Below, one piece after another: positions 25,607-34,019 of a stretch of 64,000 bases of DNA (position 1 is the stretch's first letter; each line of letters starts with the position of its first letter). The DNA lies in contig NZ_PQCC01000023.1 in the NCBI RefSeq assembly GCF_002964785.1, positions 1-64,000 on the forward strand, in the 5' to 3' direction. This DNA is from Pseudoalteromonas sp. T1lg48. GTDB taxonomy: Bacteria > Pseudomonadota > Gammaproteobacteria > Enterobacterales > Alteromonadaceae. The notes under the pieces are model-generated. The model searched no databases and was not told the DNA's origin. It saw nothing but the letters and a program-made list of their open reading frames with translations. The translations under genes and the position numbers were made by a program.

Positions 25607-26412
25607 AAACTGCCTCGCTGAAATTTATAAAAGCCAAGCCCCAGGAAGAGCCCCGTTTGCACTAACGGCCACAACACCGCACTCATTAAAGGCGGGCGTA
25701 AGGTGGCAATTTGGTCGAGCGGCTCACCGGGGAACAAATAATCCAGCGCCTCGGGCACACCCAGTTTCACCTGCAAGATGGATAAGATCAGTAAGCCCAG
25801 GGTGTAGAGTAAAATCACGTAAATCAGCGCCATTCGCGATGAGCGTGCCACGGTATTGAGCAAGGACATCAGGGCAATAAAGGGCATTAAATTCACCAGC
25901 AGCAGAAGTTCAAACTGCAAGGCATGCCAAAGCGCTTGTGGAAGAATACTGATATCGCGCAGCGCCACCAAAATAAGCGCCCCACACAAACTAATGGCAA
26001 TTAAGAATGCGGTACTGAGGGCATGACCGAAAAAACGTCCCAGTACGATTTCCAGGCGTGTGGCCCGCAAGGCAATAAAGCGCAGAGTGCCGCGCTCACG
26101 GTCACTGACAAACTGATCGCTGCACAAATAGATGATAAAGGGCGGAAAGGTGATCATGGCGATTAGGCAATACACCGCCATCTCGGCATCGGGCCAATGC
26201 AACAGGCTTTGCAGACCTAGGTTGCCAAACACGGCTAAAATAAACTGCTCAAACTCCGGCTGAGCCAAGATATTCACCGCTTCATACACGCCATAGCGGT
26301 AAATCATCAGCCACACCAGGGCAAAGGCCAACAGTGCCAACCAGGCTTTCTTAGTTAAAAAATGCCGCGCTAGCTCAAACTGCATAAGCTTGCCGATACG
26401 CACAGGGTCCAT
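25603..26412 (-). CDS. ABC-2-type transporter permease
   Basis: This 269-residue integral membrane protein has about six hydrophobic helices. The arrangement LMQFELARHFLTKKAWLALL, then SDRERGTLRFIALRATR before helix 3, is characteristic of ABC-2 permeases such as NosY-like proteins. It is the first gene of a three-gene operon with the ATPase (overlapping by four bases) and a PH-domain protein. It probably forms a homodimeric channel with the ATPase. There is no hint of the transported substrate. Confidence 0.8.
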   Translation of the reverse strand: MDPVRIGKLMQFELARHFLTKKAWLALLAFALVWLMIYRYGVYEAVNILAQPEFEQFILAVFGNLGLQSLLHWPDAEMAVYCLIAMITFPPFIIYLCSDQFVSDRERGTLRFIALRATRLEIVLGRFFGHALSTAFLIAISLCGALILVALRDISILPQALWHALQFELLLLVNLMPFIALMSLLNTVARSSRMALIYVILLYTLGLLILSILQVKLGVPEALDYLFPGEPLDQIATLRPPLMSAVLWPLVQTGLFLGLGFYKFQRGSL

Positions 26413-26454
26413 GGCGTTATCCTTATTATTATTAGTTGCTTACCACTATAAATG

Positions 26455-26482
26455 AAAAAAGCGCTCAAAAGTATGAGCGCTT
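26455..26482 (-). terminator. metC terminator
   Basis: On the minus strand AAGCGCTCA pairs with TGAGCGCTT around six bases and is followed by TTTTT, 40 bases beyond the metC stop. It separates metC from the ABC operon. Confidence 0.8.
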
Positions 26483-26521
26483 GTAAAAAGATGTTTCAGT
26501 AAAGTCTACGGCTTATGGACA

Positions 26522-27700
26522 CTAAGCCTGAGCACAAACCTTGGCGTACACATCCAGGCCCTGACTCAGGTCGTCAATCAAGTCATCAACATTCTCTAAA
26601 CCAATATGCAGACGAATAATTGGCCCATGCGCCCAACCGGTGACGCTGCGCAGCGGTGCCATGGTCAGCCCCGTGGTGATCAGGCTCTCATAGCCACCCC
26701 AGGAAAAGCCCATTTTAAAGTGATGCAAGGCCTCAACCAGGGCATCCAGCGCCGCCTGATTGCCCTCTTTCATTACCACGGAGAACAACCCATTGCTGCC
26801 GTGAAAATCACGCTTAAAGTGCTCATGCCCAGGACAGCTTGGTAACGCCGGATGACGCACATGGTCAACCAGCGGGTGCGTGCTTAACCAGTTTGCTACC
26901 GTTAGCGCCGCCTGCTCATGCTGCGCCAAACGTACCGCCATGGTGCGCAGGCCACGCAGTGCCATATAAGCATCATCGGCGCTGCAGCACTGACCAAGCA
27001 GGTAGGATTGCTCACGCAAGGTTGGCCAGTAGCGTTCGTTGGCAACACTGACGCCCATCATTACATCGCTGTGGCCAACAATATATTTGGTGGCGGCCTG
27101 GATACTAATATCGACGCCGTGATCCAAAGGACGAAACTGCAGGCCATTGCCGTACGTGTTATCGAGCATGGTAATTAAGCCATGCTCCTTGGCAACCTTA
27201 ACCAGGGCCGGCACATCCTGCACCTCCATGGTGATGGACCCGGGAGACTCCATAAACAGCACTCGGGTGTTTTCCTGAATTAGCTCGCTTATGCCTGCAC
27301 CTATCATGGGATCGTAATAGGTGGTGCTTACGCCTAGTCCGCTCAGTACCTTATTGCAAAAGTCACGGGTTGGCTCGTAGGCGGTATCCATCATCAGGAT
27401 ATGATCCCCGGCCTTCACAAATGACAGCAGGGTATTGGCAATGGCCGCCGCGCCGCTTGGATACAAGGCACAGCCGGCGCCGCCTTCTAGCTCGGCAATG
27501 GCTTCTTGCAGGGCAAAATGGGTATTGGTGCCGCGACGACCGTAAAATAAGGCACGATTACCGCGATTTTTAGCCGCTTCTTTAAATTCGGCCACGCTGT
27601 CGAATACCACGGTGGATGCCCGCTGCAATACAGGGTTCACAACCCCCTGAGTGTACTTTTTACTGCGCCCGGCGGCGATCAGCTGCGTTTCTTTTTTCAT
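26522..27700 (-). CDS. metC: Cystathionine beta-lyase
   Basis: MetC cleaves cystathionine to homocysteine, pyruvate and ammonia, the step before methionine synthase. The 392-residue protein belongs to the Cys/Met metabolism PLP enzyme family. The PLP lysine is Lys205 in QAATKYIVGHSD, and the N-terminal YGRRGTNTHFALQEAIAELE and the central MLDNTYG match MetC of enterobacteria (395 residues). Its start codon overlaps the nudC stop by four bases, so it is translationally coupled to nudC. metE and metR lie about 10 kb to the right. Confidence 0.92.
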   Translation of the reverse strand: MKKETQLIAAGRSKKYTQGVVNPVLQRASTVVFDSVAEFKEAAKNRGNRALFYGRRGTNTHFALQEAIAELEGGAGCALYPSGAAAIANTLLSFVKAGDHILMMDTAYEPTRDFCNKVLSGLGVSTTYYDPMIGAGISELIQENTRVLFMESPGSITMEVQDVPALVKVAKEHGLITMLDNTYGNGLQFRPLDHGVDISIQAATKYIVGHSDVMMGVSVANERYWPTLREQSYLLGQCCSADDAYMALRGLRTMAVRLAQHEQAALTVANWLSTHPLVDHVRHPALPSCPGHEHFKRDFHGSNGLFSVVMKEGNQAALDALVEALHHFKMGFSWGGYESLITTGLTMAPLRSVTGWAHGPIIRLHIGLENVDDLIDDLSQGLDVYAKVCAQA

Positions 27701-28617
27701 TCCTGGTCCTCATTCTGTGCTATCCAAGAGTCGATCAAAAACCGTGAGATAGAGTCCTGACGGGGCAATTTGAAATGCTCGCCCTCGTCCCCCCAGTTAC
27801 CAAAATCGCGCAGCTCCTGACGGGAAAACCATCTCGCCTCGCTGAGCTCGTCCTGGTCAACAAAGATATCTGTGCTTTTTGCTTTGGCCATATAGCCGAG
27901 CATTAAAGAGCTGGGAAAAGGCCACGGCTGAGAGGCGATATACCTGGGGTTTTCCACCTCCACCCCCGCCTCTTCCATCACCTCACGGGCCACGGCGGCT
28001 TCGAGCGTTTCACCCGGGTCTACAAACCCGGCCAAGGTAGAATAAACGCCTTGAGGCCAACTCGCCTGACGGCCCAATAAGCAACGCTCAATACCATCGC
28101 TAAAGGGATAATGAACCAACATGATCACCGCAGGGTCGGTTCTTGGGAAGGTTAAATGACGGCACTCTTTGTTGCTGCATTTACGCGCATGACCTGCCTC
28201 GGCGACAAAGTTTTGGGTGCCACAGCGACCACAAAACTTATGGGTTTTATGCCAGTGGCACAGGCCCCGAGCTAGCACTAAAATGGCCGCATCATGGGCA
28301 TCGACTACGGGTCCATACTTGCGGATATCAACGAATTCATGGCCAGCGAACTGTGTTATCTCGGCCAGCGGTGCACTGACATCCAGTGCGAAGTAATGCT
28401 GCTGCTCGTGCTCGCCCAGATAGATGGCATTATCCACATCAAACTCTTTTACGGCTTGATAATCGACAAAAGCAGCGATGGGAGAGTCTGGAACAAACAA
28501 ATTATGGTCGTTATTGATAAGCACATAACGTCCACCTTGGCGCTTGTTAATAAGCCAATTTGGGTCTTTGCGCTCACCGGAGTGACGGTCGAGGGGCAAC
28601 TGGGAGTATTGCAACAT
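27697..28617 (-). CDS. nudC: NADH pyrophosphatase / NAD-cap hydrolase
   Basis: NudC hydrolyses NADH to NMNH and AMP and removes NAD caps from RNA. The 306-residue protein has an N-terminal region, a four-Cys zinc ribbon (Cys129, Cys132, Cys147, Cys152) and a complete Nudix box GFVDPGETLEAAVAREVMEE (about 198-217). The NudC-specific SQPWPFPSSLM motif follows it. This is longer than E. coli NudC (257) because of the N-terminal domain, a common variant. The 3' end overlaps metC by four bases; the coupling of an NAD-cap hydrolase to a methionine gene is unexplained. Confidence 0.93.
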   Translation of the reverse strand: MLQYSQLPLDRHSGERKDPNWLINKRQGGRYVLINNDHNLFVPDSPIAAFVDYQAVKEFDVDNAIYLGEHEQQHYFALDVSAPLAEITQFAGHEFVDIRKYGPVVDAHDAAILVLARGLCHWHKTHKFCGRCGTQNFVAEAGHARKCSNKECRHLTFPRTDPAVIMLVHYPFSDGIERCLLGRQASWPQGVYSTLAGFVDPGETLEAAVAREVMEEAGVEVENPRYIASQPWPFPSSLMLGYMAKAKSTDIFVDQDELSEARWFSRQELRDFGNWGDEGEHFKLPRQDSISRFLIDSWIAQNEDQE

Positions 28618-28722
28618 CTAAATCTAAACACAGGCCAAATAAACGAATGCCCCTACACTAGCATATTTGCGCGCCCCCGACAGCGACAATAAAAGCTCAT
28701 TTTAATCTAGCTAATGAAGAAG

Positions 28723-29517
28723 TTATCTTTTGCCCAGGCGAGCAAGCAGCTTTTGGTTTTCGGCTTCAATATGTTTGTAAAAGTCCACATCCGCCAACTT
28801 ACTTGCCGCCGCTTCATCTATCACCAACACGGCATTTTGATGCATTTGCAGCGCCGATGCTGGGCAAGCGGCACTGAGCGGCCCTTCGACCGTAGCGGCA
28901 ATGGCCGCAGCCTTACTCTCGCCAGTTGCCAGTAATACCACCTTTTTGGCATCCAATATGGTGCCTATGCCCATGGTGATGGATAAATGGGGCTGGTATT
29001 CGCCCTCGGCAAAGAAGCGCGCATTATCGGCAATGGTTGCTTTGGTCAGGGTTTTTACCCGAGTACGCGAGGTCAAGCCGGACGAGGGTTCATTAAAACC
29101 AATATGGCCGTTGCGACCTATGCCAAGTAGTTGCAAATCAATCCCACCAGCCTCGGCTATTTGCCGCTCGTACTGCTCGCAGGCCGCAATGGGATCGTCC
29201 GCATTGCCTGGCGGCACATGGGTGTTGTTAATATCGATATCAATATGATTAAACAGCTGCTGATTCATAAAGTAGCGGTAACTTTGCGGATGTTCACCGG
29301 GCAAGCCCAGGTATTCATCGAGGTTAAAACTCTGCGCCTGGGCAAAGGTTATGTCCCCTTGCTGATTTAGCTTGATGAGGTTTTGATACAAGGCAACGGG
29401 CGTTGAACCGGTCGCTAAACCCAATACCGAGGCAGGCTGTTTTTTTAACTGCGCCGCAAACAACTCACCGCCATAGTGAGCAACCGCCGTCGCGTCTTTT
29501 AGAATCACAATTTGCAT
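28723..29517 (-). CDS. nagB: Glucosamine-6-phosphate deaminase
   Basis: NagB converts glucosamine-6-phosphate to fructose-6-phosphate and ammonia, the last dedicated step of GlcNAc catabolism. From ATG 29517 the protein has 264 residues, as in the E. coli enzyme (266); the longer frame to 29562 would run 15 residues past the conserved [18 protein letters not shown] start. Visible motifs are [12 protein letters not shown] (substrate phosphate loop), [10 protein letters not shown] with the catalytic Asp, and [13 protein letters not shown] with the catalytic His. It is the last gene of the nag cluster but has its own NagR operator. Confidence 0.96.
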   Translation of the reverse strand: MQIVILKDATAVAHYGGELFAAQLKKQPASVLGLATGSTPVALYQNLIKLNQQGDITFAQAQSFNLDEYLGLPGEHPQSYRYFMNQQLFNHIDIDINNTHVPPGNADDPIAACEQYERQIAEAGGIDLQLLGIGRNGHIGFNEPSSGLTSRTRVKTLTKATIADNARFFAEGEYQPHLSITMGIGTILDAKKVVLLATGESKAAAIAATVEGPLSAACPASALQMHQNAVLVIDEAAASKLADVDFYKHIEAENQKLLARLGKR

Positions 29518-29628
29518 GTCTAGCTCGTTGTTAAAGTTGAAAAAAATGGGATCTATGGTCAAACGCTCCGTGCAATTGGCCCCTGACCATAGATCGGCAC
29601 CTTATAGGGATTCCATCAGGTCTCACCA

Positions 29629-29648
29629 TTATGACAGCGTTATCATTT
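29629..29648. promoter_or_regulatory. NagR operator upstream of nagB
   Basis: ATGACAGCGTTATCAT is a palindrome with central CG, almost the same as AATGACAGCGTTGTCATT upstream of nagK (33148-33165). Both match the LacI-family NagR site described for Shewanella and other Alteromonadales. It lies about 112 bases before the nagB ATG, so nagB probably has its own GlcNAc-inducible promoter. Confidence 0.75.
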
Positions 29649-29744
29649 TTGCCTTTTTCATTTCCCCTTGTAAAGCCAAAGCGACGAAACAGGCATGGAT
29701 TTTTGTTTTAGCTTTGTTCGCTGTTACCTACGCCGGATAAAGGC

Positions 29745-30881
29745 CTAAACACTGACAAAGATCTTGCGTCGATACATCCAGTGTAGCACCAGCAACTGTG
29801 CGCCCAGCAGCGCTATTACACCGACCAAGGGCTGCCAGGGCTCTGGCACCGCGCGTATCACGCCGCCAAACAGGCTTTTCGATACATGGCTCCAGCTCAC
29901 CAGGCTTGAGGCCAGGTAAATAATGATGGAATTGGCGCCGATAATCACAAAGGGATAAGCCCACCGTTGAAGACCCAGGACATCAACCAAGGCGTAGAAT
30001 ACCGCCAGCAAGATGGCACTCCAGCCCACGGTCACCAGCACAAAAGAGCTGGTCCAAAGCTCTTTGTTAACAGGAAAAATTCCATCCCATAGCCAGCCCA
30101 AGATCAGGCTAACAAGCCCGCAGCCCAGCAATATAGCGGTAATTCGCCACTGCCCACGCTCTTGCGCTTGAGCAACCAGACGCCCGGCAAAGACTCCCAG
30201 CATGGCGTTGGCCACCGCGGGAATATTCGACAATAGTCCCTCAGGATCAACCGGCCTATTCTGATAACTAATACCCGGTAACAGGCGTTGGTCAACCCAG
30301 GCGTTCCAGCTGCCCGGCGCACTTAGATCACCGGCAACCCCACCGGGCACGGGAATAAAACAAAGCCAAAGCCAATAACCCACTAAGATGCCAACGACCA
30401 CCATCACCTGAGTGCGCATAGAGGTGTGCCAGACCAGCATAACGGCAATAAACCAGGCAATGGCAATGCGTCCAAGCACGCTGGCATAGCGGATTTCATC
30501 CAGCGCCATGGGCATGCCGGTGCCCCAACCATGGTTATAGAGCACGCCAAAAGCACACAGCATGATGAGTCGTTTGAGAGCCTTTTGGTAATAAGGTCGT
30601 CGCTCTTTAAGGGGTAAATGATCGATACGTTTAGGGCTTAAGCCCATGGCCACGCCCGATAAGAATATAAAGAGCGGAAAAATCAGGTCATAAAAGGTGA
30701 AGCCATGCCAGGAAGAGTGCAGCGTGTGCGCCTCGAATGCCTTCCAGCCTTGCCAACCCGTTAACACCAAAAGTGCGGCGAAAATGCCCTGACCACCTAA
30801 GATCCAAAACATATCAAAGCCGCGCAAGGCATCCAAAGAGGCCAGGCGTTGCTTCTTTTTAACCGTGTCAGTTGTCGCCAT
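29745..30881 (-). CDS. nagX: NagX-type membrane protein (heparan-glucosaminide acetyltransferase-like)
   Basis: This is a 378-residue membrane protein with about ten helices, starting RLASLDALRGFDMFWILGG, the entry motif of the DUF5009/HGSNAT-like acyltransferase superfamily. Members adjacent to nagA/nagK in Alteromonadales are called NagX and are assigned to GlcNAc utilisation by context, not by demonstrated activity. It lies 85 bases downstream of nagA and upstream of nagB. All hydrophobic segments are intact, and a DLIFPLFIFLSGVAMGLS segment is conserved. The exact role (acetylation, or transport of an amino sugar) is unproven. Confidence 0.8.
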   Translation of the reverse strand: MATTDTVKKKQRLASLDALRGFDMFWILGGQGIFAALLVLTGWQGWKAFEAHTLHSSWHGFTFYDLIFPLFIFLSGVAMGLSPKRIDHLPLKERRPYYQKALKRLIMLCAFGVLYNHGWGTGMPMALDEIRYASVLGRIAIAWFIAVMLVWHTSMRTQVMVVVGILVGYWLWLCFIPVPGGVAGDLSAPGSWNAWVDQRLLPGISYQNRPVDPEGLLSNIPAVANAMLGVFAGRLVAQAQERGQWRITAILLGCGLVSLILGWLWDGIFPVNKELWTSSFVLVTVGWSAILLAVFYALVDVLGLQRWAYPFVIIGANSIIIYLASSLVSWSHVSKSLFGGVIRAVPEPWQPLVGVIALLGAQLLVLHWMYRRKIFVSV

Positions 30882-30965
30882 ATCTTCTCACTACTTGTCA
30901 GGGGCAATTAAATACTCGGTAAAAAGCCCCCGCGCTACCGCATGCGGGGTCTTAGGGAGGAAATG

Positions 30966-32087
30966 TTAAACTAATTGGCCGCCCAGGTAGGTCGCCTGTG
31001 CCTGCAGTTGCGCGTCAAGCACCACAAAATCGGCATCATAATCTTGCAGCAGACGCCCCTTGGACTGATGCAAACCCAGGTATTGTGCCGGATAGAGGGA
31101 GGCCATTCGCAGCGCTTCGCCCAGGCTGATATCCAGGGTATGGACCGTATTGCGCACCGCACTGGCCATATCGAGCACACTGCCCGCCAGCTCACCTGTG
31201 CTGGAATTCAAACGATCGCCGGTGCGGTACACCTTGCGACCATCAAAGAAATCAAACTCGGTGGCGTCGGTACCGACCGGCGGCATGGCATCGGTCACCA
31301 GCATGATTTTGCCGCGTTGCTTGGTCCGAATAGCCAACTTGGCCGAGTCCGGGTGAAGATGATGACCATCCACGATTAGCCCGCACCAGCTGTTGTCATG
31401 CCACAAAGCCGCGCCCACCACGCCCGGCTCACGGGAGGTAAAGGGAGACATGGCATTAAATAAATGAGTGAAGCCATCGGCGCCGGCATCAAGAGCCGCC
31501 ATGGTGGTAGCGTAATCCGCATTGGTATGACCCAGAGAGACCTTAACATTCATGGCAACCAGGCGTTTGATGTCGGCGGTACTGACATTCTCCGGCGCCA
31601 GGGTCAGCATTTTCAGGCCCAGATCGTCGCGCTCATAAATGGCCATTTCTGCGGTGCTGATCGGACGAATAAATTGTTCACTGTGGGTGCCTTTTTTGGG
31701 CAGGCTTAAATGTGGGCCTTCAAAATGCACGCCGGCAATGCCCGGCACCTGAGCGCTGATAGCCTGAGCAACGGCATCGGCCGCCGCCCCCATCACCTTA
31801 ATATCATCGGTGATCAGCGTCGGCATCATGGCCGTGGTGCCATATTGACCGTGGGCCTGTACCATTTGCTGTAGACAGGCTAGGTTGGGCTCGGCATTAA
31901 AAAACGCCCCGCCCCCGCCGTTGACCTGAACATCGATAAAACCGGGCGCAACCAAGCCCTCAAGCCGGACAGCCTGCTCTTGCGGCTGCGTTAAAAAATG
32001 TAATTTCCCCGCACGCACCTGAAAGTAGACGTTAGTCAAAAAGCGTTCACCATCAAATAAACGCTGGGCATGGTAGCTTGTGTTCAT
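30966..32087 (-). CDS. nagA: N-acetylglucosamine-6-phosphate deacetylase
   Basis: NagA removes the acetyl group from GlcNAc-6-phosphate, giving glucosamine-6-phosphate and acetate. The 373-residue amidohydrolase has PGFIDVQVNGGGG near residues 49-61, the metal-binding HFEGPHLS at about 125-132, then SLGHTNADY and HLFNAMSP with further metal ligands. The catalytic Asp is in LVTDAMPPVG. Length is normal (E. coli 382). It follows nagK by 64 bases and precedes nagX, forming the nagKAX transcript read from the NagR-controlled promoter at 33148. Confidence 0.95.
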   Translation of the reverse strand: MNTSYHAQRLFDGERFLTNVYFQVRAGKLHFLTQPQEQAVRLEGLVAPGFIDVQVNGGGGAFFNAEPNLACLQQMVQAHGQYGTTAMMPTLITDDIKVMGAAADAVAQAISAQVPGIAGVHFEGPHLSLPKKGTHSEQFIRPISTAEMAIYERDDLGLKMLTLAPENVSTADIKRLVAMNVKVSLGHTNADYATTMAALDAGADGFTHLFNAMSPFTSREPGVVGAALWHDNSWCGLIVDGHHLHPDSAKLAIRTKQRGKIMLVTDAMPPVGTDATEFDFFDGRKVYRTGDRLNSSTGELAGSVLDMASAVRNTVHTLDISLGEALRMASLYPAQYLGLHQSKGRLLQDYDADFVVLDAQLQAQATYLGGQLV

Positions 32088-32151
32088 GGTATTTATACCC
32101 TTAGGCTTTGTGGTAACCAGTTACTCTTATTTGTAAGTGACTCGTTCCAGG

Positions 32152-33047
32152 TTATTCTTGTGCTAATGATTGCTGCGCAAAATAGACAGCCCCTAGTTCC
32201 GGAGGCTGTTTTGGCGGTGCGACGCGCGCGGCAATGTCCGCATCCAGCCACGGCTGTAAGGGCTCTGCCAAACCGCCTATCATGGATAAACGCGGCGGCT
32301 CAAACGCCAACAAGCGCTTGGCCATCATGCTGATATAACGGGCTCCATCTTTAACTATCGCACTCGCCAGAGCATCGCCCTGTTGCGCCGCATCGAGGAC
32401 CATACGTGCCAATTTAGCATAACTACTCGAGGGTTGGCCTGCCATTTGTTCGGCAATCGCCATCGCCGACTGCGTATTAAAGTGTAAGGTAAACATAGCC
32501 GTAAGTTGGGTATGTGGCCCCAGGCCATCGAGGTCGAGCAAAACCGCCTTAAGGGCTTCAAGCCCCAGCCAGGCACCACTGCCCTTATCGCCCTGGGCAA
32601 ACCCATGGCCTCCATAGCTTTTGCTCTTGCCCTGGACGGTGACAAAGCCGCATGAACCGGTGCCGGTAATGATCACCGCCCCATCCTGCCCTTCATGGGC
32701 GCCAATACAGGCGGTGTGTAAATCCGTGGTCAGGTACATTTTTTTAAAGGGATGCTGCCATCACTGATTTGCTCATACAGACTTGGCAAGTTGACCCCGG
32801 CCAGGCCTAAACCGGCCACCAGCTCATGAACACGGTGCAAGCTCATACCGGCATCGCGCAGCGCCTGCTGAGTCGACACCATGATCGACTCCAGGGTCCG
32901 CTCCAATCCATGTAAGGGATTGGCAGGCCCACCCAACCCCGTGCCCAAGACTCCTTGAGTGGGGCTATAGATGGTCGCCCGGCATTTGGTTCCCCCACCG
33001 TCAATACCGATAAATAGCTGCTCCTGCGTTGTCGCGTCTACCCTCAT
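32152..33047 (-). pseudogene. nagK: N-acetylglucosamine kinase gene with a frameshift
   Basis: The BadF/BcrA-type GlcNAc kinase phosphorylates GlcNAc with ATP. The N-terminal frame (33047-32730) carries the phosphate-1 motif IGIDGGGTKCR and ends LYEQISDGSIPLKKCT. The C-terminal frame carries YLTTDLHTACIGAH, ITGTGSCGFV and GGHGFAQGDKGSGAWLG. The two meet in the -1 frame near 32760: reading one base short there gives ...SLYEQIS-x-WQHPFKKMYLTTDL, and HPF is a family-typical element. The product would be 298 residues, normal length. A phased A-AAA-AAA heptamer (32745-32739) lies just downstream and could alternatively permit -1 slippage. A sequencing error is also possible. Confidence 0.8.
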
Positions 33048-33147
33048 TACCAGACCTCTATTCCTTACTTAACCGGGATAAAGTATCGCTGACGCCACTT
33101 TGCCGGTAACCACCTACTGAATCATGTTGAAATTATGTTACCCAATT

Positions 33148-33165
33148 AATGACAGCGTTGTCATT
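33148..33165. promoter_or_regulatory. NagR operator upstream of nagK
   Basis: AATGACAGCGTTGTCATT is an almost perfect 18-base palindrome 100 bases upstream of the nagK start. It matches the NagR (LacI family) operator of Alteromonadales and the second site at 29629. No nagR gene is present in the window. Confidence 0.8.
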
Positions 33166-33316
33166 AACTTTTTTGAAATTTCCCAACAAAATTCCCCTTA
33201 GGGGTATAACTATCTGATATCTTTGTTATTAGCTAATTATAAGCGCCTGGCAAAAAGCACCTAAAATACAGACGTCCCTGGCAAAAATAAGGCAAAGCTT
33301 GTACTTTCAAGGTTAA

Positions 33317-33377
33317 GTAACTATATTCAGTTACAAAATTAAATGTAACCATTTTAAGTTACTTTTAATCAAGTAAC
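33317..33377. promoter_or_regulatory. Periodic GTAAC/GTTAC operator array upstream of the SatD-like gene
   Basis: Five 5-base half-sites occur in strict alternation: GTAAC 33317, GTTAC 33330, GTAAC 33345, GTTAC 33358, GTAAC 33373. The gaps are 8, 10, 8 and 10 bases, so an inverted repeat GTAAC-N8-GTTAC recurs with a 28-base period and a final half-site remains. The last half-site ends 18 bases before the ATG at 33396. The regularity and location suggest cooperative binding by a dimeric regulator, plausibly the product of the downstream gene. Binding is inferred, not shown. Confidence 0.65.
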
Positions 33378-33395
33378 CAAACTGTATGGAAACCT

Positions 33396-34019
33396 ATGTC
33401 CACAACGCACTACACAGTACTAAGCGGCGATATTGTCGGCTCCAGCAAGCAGGCGGGGCCAGAATATGACGGCCTGCTTTATACCCTGGAGCAAGGCTTG
33501 CGGGCCCTGTGCGAGCGCTTCGATGGGCACTTCAATATTTACCGTGGCGATGCGTTTCAATGTATTCTCGCTAAGGCCACGGTCCCTTTGCAGGCAACCT
33601 TGATGTTACGCCTCTATTTGCGCAGCCAGAATCTAGATGCCCGCATTAGCGAGGCGCGGGGGCCGATTGATAACTACCGCCAGGATGTAAAAACCGCCAC
33701 CGGGGCCGCTCTGCTGCTCTCCGGCAAGGGGCTGGATACGATTAAAAACAAGCGCCTGAGCCTGAGCCTCTATGAGGAGCCCCTGAGCGCCAGCTTTGCC
33801 TTAAACATCCGCTTCGTTGACCACCTGGTTAGCCACACCAGCCAAAAGCAGGCCCAGGCCCTGTACTGGTATCACTGGCTGGAACACCAAGATCATGCCG
33901 CCATCGCTGCTCAAATGGGCAGCTCACGGGCCAATGTCACTAAATTACTCAATGCCGGGCAATATCATTTGCTCGATGAATTTCTCGCGGTCGCCGCCAA
34001 GGAGCACACGCATGAATGA
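33396..34019 (+). CDS. SatD-like protein with C-terminal helix-turn-helix
   Basis: This is a 207-residue cytoplasmic protein. The N-terminal part (YTVLSGDIVGSSKQAGPEYD, then FNIYRGDAFQCIL) resembles the SatD family, known mainly as a gene next to DUF3307 membrane proteins and without assigned biochemical function. The last about 45 residues (HAAIAAQMGSSRANVTKLLN) look like a sigma-region-4 or LuxR-like helix-turn-helix, so DNA binding is likely. The promoter carries a periodic GTAAC/GTTAC array, consistent with autoregulation. Its last codons overlap the start of the DUF3307 gene by eight bases. Confidence 0.65.
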   Translation: MSTTHYTVLSGDIVGSSKQAGPEYDGLLYTLEQGLRALCERFDGHFNIYRGDAFQCILAKATVPLQATLMLRLYLRSQNLDARISEARGPIDNYRQDVKTATGAALLLSGKGLDTIKNKRLSLSLYEEPLSASFALNIRFVDHLVSHTSQKQAQALYWYHWLEHQDHAAIAAQMGSSRANVTKLLNAGQYHLLDEFLAVAAKEHTHE

